Of a stretch of 64,000 nt of DNA, positions 36,295 through 43,945 are shown piece by piece (the stretch's first letter is position 1; each line of letters begins with the position of its first letter). Origin of the DNA: an uncultured Cellvibrio sp. (GTDB lineage: Bacteria > Pseudomonadota > Gammaproteobacteria > Pseudomonadales > Cellvibrionaceae); the NCBI GenBank assembly GCA_937958105.1, contig CALFXJ010000060.1, positions 159,428 to 223,427 of the forward strand. The letters run 5' to 3'. The notes under the pieces were generated by a model. That model was not told the DNA's origin. It ran no database searches and was given only the letters and a program-made list of their open reading frames with translations. Position numbers and translations under genes: made by a program.

Positions 36295-36518
36295 TTTACC
36301 GGGATAGCGGAAACTTTAAATGAAAAAGCAGTGCCTTAAATTGATTCACCCCAGCCCGCTGGCGTAAAAAGTACTTTACGATTTTGCCGGCTTCACGTAG
36401 GGTGAGCGCCCTCAGCGCGGCCGGATGAACAGCTTCCGTTGTTAGTCAAAGGCCCGTGCGGCAGCTGAAGAGCGTTACCCTGTTGTCCGGTATGCTCCTG
36501 AATATGATGAGGACGGTT
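36295..36518. other. Divergent leader between prmB and folE
   Basis: The 224 bases between prmB and folE carry no protein I recognise. Small inverted repeats are GTAAA-N6-TTTAC (36363-36378) and CCGGC...GCCGG enclosing a GC-rich stem region (36387-36423). I do not match it to a named riboswitch; folE leaders in some bacteria are regulated by tetrahydrofolate, but I see no diagnostic core here. Confidence 0.35.
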
Positions 36519-37058
36519 ATGAAAGAACATTTTGCCCAAATCATTGCCGGTATTGGTGAAGACCTGAACCGGCCGGGCCTGGTGGATACTCCGGAGCGTG
36601 CAGCCAAGGCATTCAAGTTTCTGACACGGGGTTACGATCAGACTCTCGAAGAAGTGGTTAACGGCGCCCTCTTCCCCTCGGAATCCAGTGAGATGATCAT
36701 GGTAAAAGACATCGAGCTGTATTCCTTATGTGAACACCACCTGCTGCCGTTCATCGGCAAAGCTCACGTTGCCTATATCCCCACTGGCGTGGTGCTCGGA
36801 CTGTCGAAAGTGGCCCGTATCGTAGACATGTATGCGCGCCGTCTGCAGATCCAGGAACAGCTGACGGTGCAGATCGCCGAGTCGGTGCAGAAGATTACTG
36901 GTGCGTCGGGTGTTGGCGTCATTATTGAAGCCAAGCATATGTGCATGATGATGCGCGGTGTGGAAAAGCAGAATTCTTCCATGAAAACCTCTGCGATGCT
37001 GGGATCATTCCGCAGCAATCAGGCCACCCGCACCGAATTCCTTTCGCTTCTCCGTTAA
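36519..37058 (+). CDS. folE: GTP cyclohydrolase I
   Basis: FolE converts GTP to dihydroneopterin triphosphate, first step of folate (and pterin) synthesis. The zinc ligands are C71 and H74 (SLCEHHLLPFIGKAHVAYIP) and C142 (AKHMCMMMRGVEK); the end GSFRSNQATRTEFL is typical. I chose the ATG at 36519 (179 residues), with GAGG six bases ahead. The open frame upstream includes other ATGs without such a site. It converges with the DUF4892 gene, separated by a hairpin. Confidence 0.96.
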   Translation: MKEHFAQIIAGIGEDLNRPGLVDTPERAAKAFKFLTRGYDQTLEEVVNGALFPSESSEMIMVKDIELYSLCEHHLLPFIGKAHVAYIPTGVVLGLSKVARIVDMYARRLQIQEQLTVQIAESVQKITGASGVGVIIEAKHMCMMMRGVEKQNSSMKTSAMLGSFRSNQATRTEFLSLLR

Positions 37059-37063
37059 TCGCT

Positions 37064-37095
37064 GACCAATGCCCACGCCAGTGGGCGTTGGTCAG
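37064..37095. terminator. Hairpin between convergent folE and DUF4892 gene
   Basis: TGACCAA-t-GCCCAC (37064-37077) and GTGGGC-g-TTGGTCA (37082-37095) form a long stem with a four-base loop, filling nearly all of the 39-base gap between the two convergent stops. There is no T-tract on either side. Confidence 0.65.
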
Positions 37096-37097
37096 AA

Positions 37098-38057
37098 TCA
37101 GTTACTCAGTTTCACCACTTCGACCCGGGCACTTTGATTGCCTCGCCCTGCCGGAGCAAGGCTGCCCAGGCCGTGAGTGACAAGACGCGCCTCCGCAATG
37201 CCCGCCTTAACCAACGCCTGCTTGAGTGATTCGGCATAGCGGAGCGAATCCCGCTGCTGATCCGCGAGTGCACTTGCCCGATACTCATGCCCTACCAGCG
37301 CCAGCTTCCACTGGCTCTGCCGTTTCAACACCTGAACCAGCGTCTGAACATGTTCGGGCCGGATCAGCAACTGAGACTGCCCGGCATCATCATCGGTTAC
37401 CGCTCCGGGAAAAACATAGAAGCCTTGCGTTTGAAACAAACGCAGGAGTGAATCGGGATCAGTGGCGATACCTTCCACCGGTGCCTTGTCACTGCGAAGG
37501 ATATCAAGCTGCACCAGTACGCGTTTGTTGCCGCGCAACACAGTGTAGAGCGAAATGTAATAGGGTGGCTTCTGTTCCTGAATAACTTCATAAGCCGCGT
37601 AATGTTGATGTTGATCCAAGCCGTAGAGCTGAATAACTTTAAAATGGTTGTTGGCCCAGCTGTTACTCGGCCCGCACTCCCGCCCATCACAACGATATAA
37701 CTCACGCGCACTCAGTTTCTTTAATTGACGCAGGTAAAACTGAAAGCCGTCTTCAACACTGTGGGTGGAAGGCAGTTCCAATGTCTTGCGTGTGAGCCGG
37801 CCACTGAGCCGTTGGTGGTTGTCGACCGACCACATCCCTTCAACCTTTTTAAAGCTGCCCAGCGCAAGAATGTAATCGTCATCCTCCAGTTGACTGCGGA
37901 AGACAATTCGCGCATGGGGATAATCTTCGAGCCCCAGATCTGTCTCTGGGGTTTGCGCCCGGACCCATCCGGCACTGCACAACAGGAAGAAAAGCAGGAA
38001 CGCAGAGCATTGGCGAAAGGAGCTTGAAACGGATTCAAACAAAGGAAATTTCCTCAC
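37098..38057 (-). CDS. DUF4892 exported protein with OmpA-like C-terminus
   Basis: A 319-residue exported protein: signal peptide (about 1-34, ending GWVRA), then DUF4892 (starting ETDLGLEDYPHARIVFRSQL, with a two-cysteine YRCDGRECG segment), and from about 235 an OmpA-like C-terminal domain (LVQVLKRQSQWKLALVGHEYRA ... RLVTHGLGSLAP). The OmpA consensus GHTD is GHEY here, so the diaminopimelate-binding aspartate seems absent; an Arg-bearing helix (QQRDSLRYAESL) remains. Function unknown. The GTG start overlaps the hydrolase stop (GTGA), so the two genes are coupled. Confidence 0.8.
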   Translation of the reverse strand: MRKFPLFESVSSSFRQCSAFLLFFLLCSAGWVRAQTPETDLGLEDYPHARIVFRSQLEDDDYILALGSFKKVEGMWSVDNHQRLSGRLTRKTLELPSTHSVEDGFQFYLRQLKKLSARELYRCDGRECGPSNSWANNHFKVIQLYGLDQHQHYAAYEVIQEQKPPYYISLYTVLRGNKRVLVQLDILRSDKAPVEGIATDPDSLLRLFQTQGFYVFPGAVTDDDAGQSQLLIRPEHVQTLVQVLKRQSQWKLALVGHEYRASALADQQRDSLRYAESLKQALVKAGIAEARLVTHGLGSLAPAGRGNQSARVEVVKLSN

Positions 38058-38920
38058 TCTCTCTGATGGGAAGCAGCGTCAAGAAAACGATTCAATGAAG
38101 CGGCCACAGCATCAACCTCGGCCTCCATATGAAGATGGTGTCCGCCGGGCATAATCTCAACATCCACCTTGGGAAACACTGACACTTCCCGCTGATAGCC
38201 GGAAAACCGCTGCGGAATGCCGCCTTCGGCCAGAATCAATTTTATCGGTGCCGTGATCCGTGCAATAAATGACTGAACGTGCTCGCGGGTCAGCTTGAAA
38301 GCCGAAGGTGCCAGCAGACGCTGATCGGTACTCCATTGATAGCCGCCAGGCACGCCTTTAACTCCTCGCTCAGTCAAGGCGGCGGCAGCCTCATAGCTCA
38401 GGGGGAACATGCCCCGTTCACGCGCTTTGATCGCTGAGGGCAGATCTTTATAGATGGAGAGCGGTTTTTTTGCCCGCGCGCGCAGATCAAGGATGGAACG
38501 GGCCAGTTGCGCCGGAGCTTCTTCCATCTTTGCCGGCTCAGGTAACAGCCCTTCTATCAACGCGAGCCGCTCAATGCGATCAGGAAAGGTACCTGCCGCG
38601 AGCATACTGATGATGGCCCCGCGAGAATGTCCAAGGAGCGTAAATCGCTCCCAGCCCAGCTGGGCTGCAATGGTAAAAATTTCTGCGACGTCTTCCCAGA
38701 TGTTGTAGGGCGCTCCACCCGGGCGATGCGCACTTTTGCCATGACCCGCCATATCCAAAGCGATGAGATGGACATCGTTGAGACGAGGCGCAAGCGCATA
38801 AAAACTTGCACTGTTATCCAGCCAGCCATGCAATGCCAGCACCGGCTGTCTGCCCGGTTCACCCCATTCCTGCGCGGCGAATGTCAGGCCATCAATTTCA
38901 AATACCATTTCTCTTGGCAC
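38054..38920 (-). CDS. Alpha/beta-fold hydrolase
   Basis: A 288-residue cytoplasmic alpha/beta hydrolase. The oxyanion segment is LALHGWLDNSASFYALAPRL, the nucleophile S99 lies in LLGHSRGAIISMLAAG, the acid is probably in LILAEGGIPQRF or nearby, and the His is in MPGGHHLHME. Substrate is unknown; the pattern resembles epoxide-hydrolase/esterase-like families that include MhpC-type enzymes. The GTG at 38920 follows GGAGG by five bases; the open frame upstream is not used. It overlaps the DUF4892 gene. Confidence 0.85.
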   Translation of the reverse strand: MPREMVFEIDGLTFAAQEWGEPGRQPVLALHGWLDNSASFYALAPRLNDVHLIALDMAGHGKSAHRPGGAPYNIWEDVAEIFTIAAQLGWERFTLLGHSRGAIISMLAAGTFPDRIERLALIEGLLPEPAKMEEAPAQLARSILDLRARAKKPLSIYKDLPSAIKARERGMFPLSYEAAAALTERGVKGVPGGYQWSTDQRLLAPSAFKLTREHVQSFIARITAPIKLILAEGGIPQRFSGYQREVSVFPKVDVEIMPGGHHLHMEAEVDAVAASLNRFLDAASHQRE

Positions 38921-39095
38921 ATTTACCTCCCAATCCCCAATGGCGGGACTGCCAGCCTTACAACCAGGTCGCGATCCACGCAGCAAGATATCGGCGGAGA
39001 CAGAAAGACTGCCCGCACAAAGCGGCAGCTAATAAAATAAATGTCGCAGCTCCACCACAATTCACGAAAGTCAATTCACGAATAGAGAGTCGACA

Positions 39096-39557
39096 TCAGG
39101 TGGATGAATGACGCAGCCAGCGCAGCTTGCCCATATCACGTGCAACAATATCGATGTCTACGCAAGCCATAGAACTCGTAGCCATGTCATGGTAGCCCTT
39201 TGCTGTACCACACAAGGTATCGAGCATCCTGCTGACCAGCGGCTGATGGCTGACAAGCAACAGTCCCTCACACTCGCTGAGCTGCAATTGATTGAAGAGT
39301 AACTGAGGATCGGCATCAGGACTCAGTAACTCGGTCGTATAAGGCTCCATATCGCCGATCAAGGCACCCGCAATCGCTGCGGTCTGTTGCGCTCGCACCA
39401 GAGGACTGACCCAGATGTGGGTTAACTTACCCAGATCGTCCAGCGAAGATTTAATCATGCGGGCCACATCAGCACGCCCTTTGTCTGTCAGCTGGCGTTC
39501 CTCATCGGTGGTAACGCGAGGCTCCGCTTCACCATGTCGCAGAATAAACAATTCCAT
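39096..39557 (-). CDS. sixA: Phosphohistidine phosphatase SixA
   Basis: SixA is a small histidine-phosphatase (phosphoglycerate-mutase fold) that removes phosphate from His residues of phosphotransfer proteins. The catalytic signature FILRHGEAEP lies at residues 5-13, with R7 and H8; a second His follows in LLVSHQPLVSRM. Length is 153. GGAGGTAGAA precedes the ATG. It lies 22 bases after the DUF4389 gene and gpsA on the same strand, an arrangement also found in pseudomonads. Confidence 0.93.
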   Translation of the reverse strand: MELFILRHGEAEPRVTTDEERQLTDKGRADVARMIKSSLDDLGKLTHIWVSPLVRAQQTAAIAGALIGDMEPYTTELLSPDADPQLLFNQLQLSECEGLLLVSHQPLVSRMLDTLCGTAKGYHDMATSSMACVDIDIVARDMGKLRWLRHSST

Positions 39558-39579
39558 TTCTACCTCCGGGCCAATGGCA

Positions 39580-39966
39580 TCAAGAATTATCAGGTTGGTT
39601 ATTAATATCGTTGTCCTTTTGAGCGGCCCGAGCAGAGGTGCGAGGCTTCTCCGTCACAACCACTTCCACTGCCGCTGGCTCTTCAATAACGCTTGGCCAG
39701 TCTGCAAAGGGAAAGGGTTTTTCTTCGCTGTTATAGGTGAGAAATTGCAGGGCTTGATAGATATAAGTGGAAAGCGAATGCCCAAAGCGGCGCAGGTTGA
39801 GGTTGTCCTGCCCGGTGATCAGGGAAAAGATAAACTGCAGCCCCACCACGATCCACATGATGATGCCTGCAACCTGCAGCAATCCGGCGAACAGCAGCAT
39901 AAAAAGGAGGCGCAGCCAATGTCTGGAAGACAAAAGATTTGATTTTAATGTCTCATTGCTCATCAT
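39580..39966 (-). CDS. DUF4389 membrane protein
   Basis: A 128-residue inner-membrane protein of the DUF4389 family. A single long hydrophobic region (about 19-50, LRLLFMLLFAGLLQVAGIIMWI and VVGLQFIFSLI) probably forms a helical hairpin, followed by the conserved RRFGHSLSTYIYQALQFLTYNSEEKPFPFADWP. The last 35 residues are polar. Its function is unknown. Its ATG overlaps the gpsA stop (ATGA), so it is coupled to gpsA; sixA follows. Confidence 0.87.
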   Translation of the reverse strand: MMSNETLKSNLLSSRHWLRLLFMLLFAGLLQVAGIIMWIVVGLQFIFSLITGQDNLNLRRFGHSLSTYIYQALQFLTYNSEEKPFPFADWPSVIEEPAAVEVVVTEKPRTSARAAQKDNDINNQPDNS

Positions 39967-40982
39967 CGTTTCCCTGCATACTCAACATCGTAGTTTTGCT
40001 CGCCCAGCATCAGACCGCGAGCAACATCGGCAATTTTTTTCTGTTCAAACAAAATTCCATGCAATCCGGAAACGAGCGGCATGTATACCCCCAGCTCATC
40101 GGCTTTATGCTTCACCTGCCGCAGCGTATTAACCCCCTCCGCGACCTGCCCCAGACCCGAGACAACCTCATCGAGCGGCTTTCCCTGCCCCAGCGCATAC
40201 CCCACCCGGTAATTGCGGCTTAAATCGGAGGTACAGGTCAGGATAAGATCGCCTACCCCGGCCAACCCCAGGAATGTCATCGGATTGGCGCCCATCAGAC
40301 TGGCAAATCGGCCCATCTCCGCCAGGCTCCGTGTTAACAGCATTGCCTGAGTATTATTGCCCGCGCCGAGCGCAGCAGCCATGCCGCAGATAATGGCATA
40401 GATATTCTTTAAGGCACCGCCCAGCTCAACACCGTATCGATCATTGTTGGCGTACACACGAAAGGTTGCAGAGCTGAGGGTGGACTGAACGCAACTGATA
40501 ACAGACTGATGTTCGCTGGCGATAACACTGCCGGTCTGTTGTTGCTGAACGATTTCCTTGGCGAAATTGGGGCCACTGAGGACGCCGATGCGATGGGAAG
40601 GCAACTCCTGCTCAAGGATCTGGCTCATCAGAGTAAAGCCTTCCGGCTCAATGCCCTTGGCAGTACTGACAATGATGGCATCCGGTTTGAGATAAGGCCG
40701 CATCAGCCGGGTAATGTCCCGGAATGAGTGGCTGGGTATGGATACGAAGACAAGATCACTGACGGACACGGCTGCTTCAAGATCAGCCGTAATAACCAGA
40801 TTATCGTTCAGGCGATATCCGGGCAGATAACGGGTGTTTTCCCGCGCACTCTCATATTCCGCAGCCTGTTCGGCAGAGCGCATCCATAAGCTTGTAGGAT
40901 GCTGATTACAGGCAATGATATTGGCAATAGCTGTGCCAAAACTCCCGCCCCCAAGGACTGCAACCCTTAATTTTTCATTCAT
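39963..40982 (-). CDS. gpsA: NAD(P)-dependent glycerol-3-phosphate dehydrogenase
   Basis: GpsA makes sn-glycerol 3-phosphate from dihydroxyacetone phosphate for phospholipids. The Rossmann loop GGGSFGTA is at 11-18; other signatures are LVFVSIPSHSFRDI, VSTAKGIEPEG, LSGPNFAKEI, the catalytic-Lys segment GVELGGALKNIYAI and LTRSLAEMGRFASLMGANP. Length 339. It leads a three-gene unit with the DUF4389 gene and sixA; its promoter must lie in the AT-rich gap upstream. Confidence 0.97.
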   Translation of the reverse strand: MNEKLRVAVLGGGSFGTAIANIIACNQHPTSLWMRSAEQAAEYESARENTRYLPGYRLNDNLVITADLEAAVSVSDLVFVSIPSHSFRDITRLMRPYLKPDAIIVSTAKGIEPEGFTLMSQILEQELPSHRIGVLSGPNFAKEIVQQQQTGSVIASEHQSVISCVQSTLSSATFRVYANNDRYGVELGGALKNIYAIICGMAAALGAGNNTQAMLLTRSLAEMGRFASLMGANPMTFLGLAGVGDLILTCTSDLSRNYRVGYALGQGKPLDEVVSGLGQVAEGVNTLRQVKHKADELGVYMPLVSGLHGILFEQKKIADVARGLMLGEQNYDVEYAGKR

Positions 40983-41460
40983 AATGTTTAAATCCAGACA
41001 ACGGTGTCATTAACGACAAAAAATGTAGCAATTTTGGGTAGAGAAAAGTGATACGAAACGGTAACTGTAACTTTTTTGCACAATAAGATTCACATTAAAT
41101 TTGTCCACATTTTTTGTGGATAAGTTGGTGGATACATTTTGGGAAACCATCGCCAAGCCGCAAAATATCTGGCCCACCTACAAATTGTTCATTTTTTAAC
41201 CTTATTTGTTTTTTTCCTTATAAATCAATAAATTACAAACCTTGATTAGAGAAAAAAGCGGTTTTTGTGCAGTCTTCAAACAAGTTGGTCAAATCCGCGC
41301 CCGAGGTGTGCATAAAAGGTTAGTGAATATTAACCGTGAACGGGCCGTAGCCACAAAAGTTTCATAATACAAGAGCATTACCGCGTAATTTTTGCTGGTG
41401 ATTTTCGCTCTTCAGGGAGCCTCCACCAACACACATTTACTCGTCCATCACTGGCGCAGC
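40983..41460. other. AT-rich gap with DnaA-box-like inverted pair (478 bases)
   Basis: No gene is visible between gpsA and the flavin reductase. TTGTCCACA (41101-41109, one mismatch to the DnaA box TTATCCACA) and TGTGGATAA (41115-41123, a perfect box on the other strand) face each other across five Ts. A weaker GGTGGATAC follows at 41128-41136, and a very AT-rich stretch lies at about 41189-41255. The dyad could equally be a hairpin terminator or other palindromic site; gpsA promoter elements presumably lie here too. Confidence 0.5.
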
Positions 41461-41967
41461 TTATTCCTTCGACCGAGCCAGATAACCGTAACCACCATCA
41501 ACGTATAACAGGGGGTTGACATCATCCTCACCCACCAGGACCTGATGAATCTTCCCTACCACAATATGGTGGGTGCCGTACTCCATGACCTTGTCAGCCT
41601 CACAGAAAAATACGGCCTGGGCGTCAGTCAGATAAGGCACGCTGTATTCATCCTGCTGCCAGGACCCCAGGCTGAAGCGATCACGCCCCTGCTCCCGGCC
41701 AGCACACAGGTTCGAAAGATCCTGCTGGTTCGAGTTCAATGCATTGATGGCAAAGCGCGTACCTGGCGTGGATAAGTAACTGTGCTGCGATACCAGCTTA
41801 TTGATGCACACCAATAAAGAGGCAGGATTATCAGAGACAGACGTAACGGAAGACACTGTCATGGCGAACATTTCGCCCTCTGCAGTCTGTGCGGACAAGA
41901 TACATACACCGGAGGCAAGGCGGCGCATCCCCAATTTCATTGCCACACCTAAATTATTGTTTTGCAT
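41461..41967 (-). CDS. Flavin reductase family protein
   Basis: A 168-residue FMN-binding split-barrel protein of the flavin reductase family, the type that supplies reduced flavin to two-component monooxygenases. Segments GMRRLASGVCILSAQ, FAMTVSSVTSVSDNPASLLVCINKLVSQHSYL, FAINALNSNQQDLSNLCAGRE and HHIVVGKIHQVL fit. The ATG at 41967 has AGGAG five bases ahead; the frame opens another 60 codons upstream without conserved sequence. The partner monooxygenase is not in the window, so its use is unclear. Confidence 0.87.
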   Translation of the reverse strand: MQNNNLGVAMKLGMRRLASGVCILSAQTAEGEMFAMTVSSVTSVSDNPASLLVCINKLVSQHSYLSTPGTRFAINALNSNQQDLSNLCAGREQGRDRFSLGSWQQDEYSVPYLTDAQAVFFCEADKVMEYGTHHIVVGKIHQVLVGEDDVNPLLYVDGGYGYLARSKE

Positions 41968-42112
41968 ACAAACTCCTATCGGTTGACGCGCTATTCTGAC
42001 CACAGACCCGGATCGAAACAAGAGCACGCCCCCTTGGTTGATCATTAAGTCAACGATACGGAGATATTCTGTGCTGTTAACCTGGATAATTTCAGTTTCT
42101 TGCTTCTTTCCG

Positions 42113-42141
42113 TTGACGCCCACGAAACGCATGGGTATTAT
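42113..42141 (+). promoter_or_regulatory. Promoter of the tRNA-Pro/Arg/His cluster
   Basis: TTGACG (42113-42118), 17 bases, then TATTAT (42136-42141), followed by a GC-rich discriminator GCGCACC. This is a near-consensus sigma-70 promoter 36 bases ahead of tRNA-Pro. The GC-rich discriminator is typical of stable-RNA promoters under growth-rate or stringent control. Confidence 0.8.
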
Positions 42142-42177
42142 GCGCACCTCTCGAAATCAGGTACATCTGGTTTCACT

Positions 42178-42254
42178 CGGAGTGTAGCGCAGCCCGGTAG
42201 CGCGTCTGCTTTGGGAGCAGAATGTCGGGGGTTCGAATCCCTCCACTCCGACCA
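42178..42254 (+). tRNA. tRNA-Pro (anticodon UGG)
   Basis: A 77-base cloverleaf: acceptor CGGAGTG pairs with CACTCCG, the anticodon loop is CTTTGGGAG with TGG in the anticodon position, the T arm is GGGGGTTCGAATCCCTC, and CCA is encoded. First of a three-tRNA run. Confidence 0.97.
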
Positions 42255-42303
42255 TTTTTTGCCTAGCTATTAGGGGAACCTGCCAGGGTTCGACTTCCAG
42301 TAT

Positions 42304-42380
42304 GCGCCCGTAGCTCAGCTGGATAGAGCATCCGCCTTCTAAGCGGATGGTCGCAGGTTCGAGTCCTGCCGGGCGCGCCA
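42304..42380 (+). tRNA. tRNA-Arg (anticodon UCU)
   Basis: A 77-base tRNA. Acceptor GCGCCCG pairs with CGGGCGC, the anticodon stem-loop CCGCCTTCTAAGCGG holds TCT, the T arm is GCAGGTTCGAGTCCTGC, and CCA is encoded. It lies 49 bases after tRNA-Pro in the same cluster. Confidence 0.97.
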
Positions 42381-42449
42381 TTTGTAAGTAGAACTGGTGC
42401 AATGACCGAATAGCTGGTAAATGCGGTAAAGTTTGTCTGCAATGCTACG

Positions 42450-42525
42450 GTGGCTGTAGCTCAGTTGGTAGAGCCCTGGATTGTGATTCCAGTGGTCGTG
42501 GGTTCGAGCCCCATCAGCCACCCCA
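42450..42525 (+). tRNA. tRNA-His (anticodon GUG)
   Basis: A 76-base tRNA. Acceptor GTGGCTG pairs with CAGCCAC, the anticodon loop GATTGTGATTC holds GTG, the T arm is GTGGGTTCGAGCCCCAT, and CCA is encoded. It closes the Pro-Arg-His cluster; folD follows. Confidence 0.97.
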
Positions 42526-42634
42526 CTCCCCCCCTCTCTTTTTTTTCCTGAAAGCTCCCCATTTAGCAATGCCTGTGGGACAATGCGACCCTGTTTTTCC
42601 TTATAAGATCAACTGTCTAAGGTAGCTTTATCTC

Positions 42635-43489
42635 ATGTCTGCAATGGTCCTCGATGGCAAGGCGCTTGCCGAAAAAACCGAACAAGAACTCTCCCAGCGC
42701 GTTGCTGCACTCAAAGCCAGCAGCAATGGCCAAACCCCCATTCTTGCCACCATCCTCGTTGGTGATGATCCCGCTTCAGCTACCTATGTGAAGATGAAAG
42801 GTAATGCCTGCAAGCGCATCGGCATGGATTCTCTGAAAGTTGAGATGTCCAGCCAAACGACTACTGAAGAGCTTCTGGCCAAGATCCACGAACTCAATGA
42901 AAACCCGAATGTTCACGGTATCCTGCTGCAGCACCCCGTACCGGAGCAGATCGATGAGCGCCTGTGCTTCGACGCCATCGCCGCCGAGAAAGACGTTGAT
43001 GGTGTGACCTGTCTCGGTTTCGGCCGGATGAGCATGGGTGAGGAGGCTTACGGATGTGCCACACCGAAAGGCATTATGCGCTTGCTGGAGGCCTACAATA
43101 TCCCGCTGGCCGGTAAACACGCAGTCGTCGTTGGTCGCAGCCCAATTCTGGGCAAACCTATGGCGATGATGCTGTTGAACGCCAATGCCACAGTAACCAT
43201 CTGCCACTCCCGCACCCAGGATTTACCCTCCCTGATCAAGCAGGCTGACATTATCGTTGGTGCTGTAGGCAAACCTGAGTTCATCAAAGCAGAGTGGATT
43301 AAAGATGGCGCCGTTGTGGTGGATGCCGGTTATCATCCGGGCGGTGTCGGTGACATCGAATTGAAGCCTCTGGTGGATCGTGTCGCAGCCTATACTCCGG
43401 TTCCTGGTGGCGTAGGCCCAATGACAATCAATACCTTGATCTATCAAACCGTTGACTCCGGTGAGAAGAAGATTCGCACAACCAGATAA
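42635..43489 (+). CDS. folD: Bifunctional methylene-THF dehydrogenase / methenyl-THF cyclohydrolase
   Basis: FolD interconverts 5,10-methylene- and 10-formyl-tetrahydrofolate. Signatures include PILATILVGDDPASATYVKMK with the catalytic Lys, VHGILLQHPVPEQID, DVDGVTC, GKHAVVVGRSPILGKPMAMML (NADP site) and the C-terminal PVPGGVGPMTINTLI. Length 284. It starts 109 bases after tRNA-His; the tRNA cluster beside folD is also seen in pseudomonads. Confidence 0.98.
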   Translation: MSAMVLDGKALAEKTEQELSQRVAALKASSNGQTPILATILVGDDPASATYVKMKGNACKRIGMDSLKVEMSSQTTTEELLAKIHELNENPNVHGILLQHPVPEQIDERLCFDAIAAEKDVDGVTCLGFGRMSMGEEAYGCATPKGIMRLLEAYNIPLAGKHAVVVGRSPILGKPMAMMLLNANATVTICHSRTQDLPSLIKQADIIVGAVGKPEFIKAEWIKDGAVVVDAGYHPGGVGDIELKPLVDRVAAYTPVPGGVGPMTINTLIYQTVDSGEKKIRTTR

Positions 43490-43568
43490 CGGTCACACAG
43501 GTTGATGTTGTCACACAACCTTCCTGATGTGATGATTGTGGCGTCTCGACTCATACAAGGAGCAAACA

Positions 43569-43877
43569 ATGCGCAAGACACTTTTCCCGCTGACCGCATT
43601 TTTTTTCAGCGTTAATATAATGGCTGCCGACAACATTCAGTACAGCTGCACCCTCAATGGTGCTGAGCGGGTCATTGAAGTCGTCTACCCGACTGCGGGC
43701 AAAAAGCTGCCGTGTGAGGTGCATTACACCAAAGATGGGCAGACAGAGGTGTTGTGGACTTATCAAAACGAACTTGACAAATGTGAAGCCCAGGCTGCCT
43801 CATTTGCCGAAAAACAGGCAACCTGGGGCTGGCAATGCAGTACCACCTCTGCAGCCGCTGATTCATCCGCGGAATAA
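43569..43877 (+). CDS. Small exported four-cysteine protein, function unknown
   Basis: A 102-residue protein that I do not recognise. It has a signal peptide (MRKTLFPLTAFFFSVNIMA, cleavage near AMAADN) and a mature part of about 80 residues with four cysteines (YSC, LPC, DKC, WQC), which could make two disulfides in the periplasm. ACTGCTCAG-like patterns point to no known enzyme. The mature part begins IQYSCTLNGAERVIEVVYP and contains a Tyr-rich KDGQTEVLWTYQNELDKC segment. An ATG with a weak upstream AAGGAG-type site (CAAGGAGCAAACAATG) supports the start. It sits alone between folD and truC. Confidence 0.75.
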   Translation: MRKTLFPLTAFFFSVNIMAADNIQYSCTLNGAERVIEVVYPTAGKKLPCEVHYTKDGQTEVLWTYQNELDKCEAQAASFAEKQATWGWQCSTTSAAADSSAE

Positions 43878-43945
43878 GTTCTGCTGTCAGGCATCGGGTG
43901 TTCATTCGCCCGATGTCTTACCCACACCTCTCCACTTGTCATTCC

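Noticed and set aside
36295..36518. Riboswitch ahead of folE
   Set aside because: Only generic short stems were seen; no recognised tetrahydrofolate or other core is visible, so I do not call one.
42157..42569. Two minus-strand open frames across the tRNA cluster (peptides with GFEPPTFCSQSRR and GARTHDHWNHNPGLYQLSYSH)
   Set aside because: They are the antisense of the Pro, Arg and His tRNA genes. These peptides are a classic false annotation arising from antisense tRNA.
43536..43568. Earlier start of the small four-cysteine protein
   Set aside because: The ATG at 43569 starts a clean signal peptide; the upstream residues would precede it without support.
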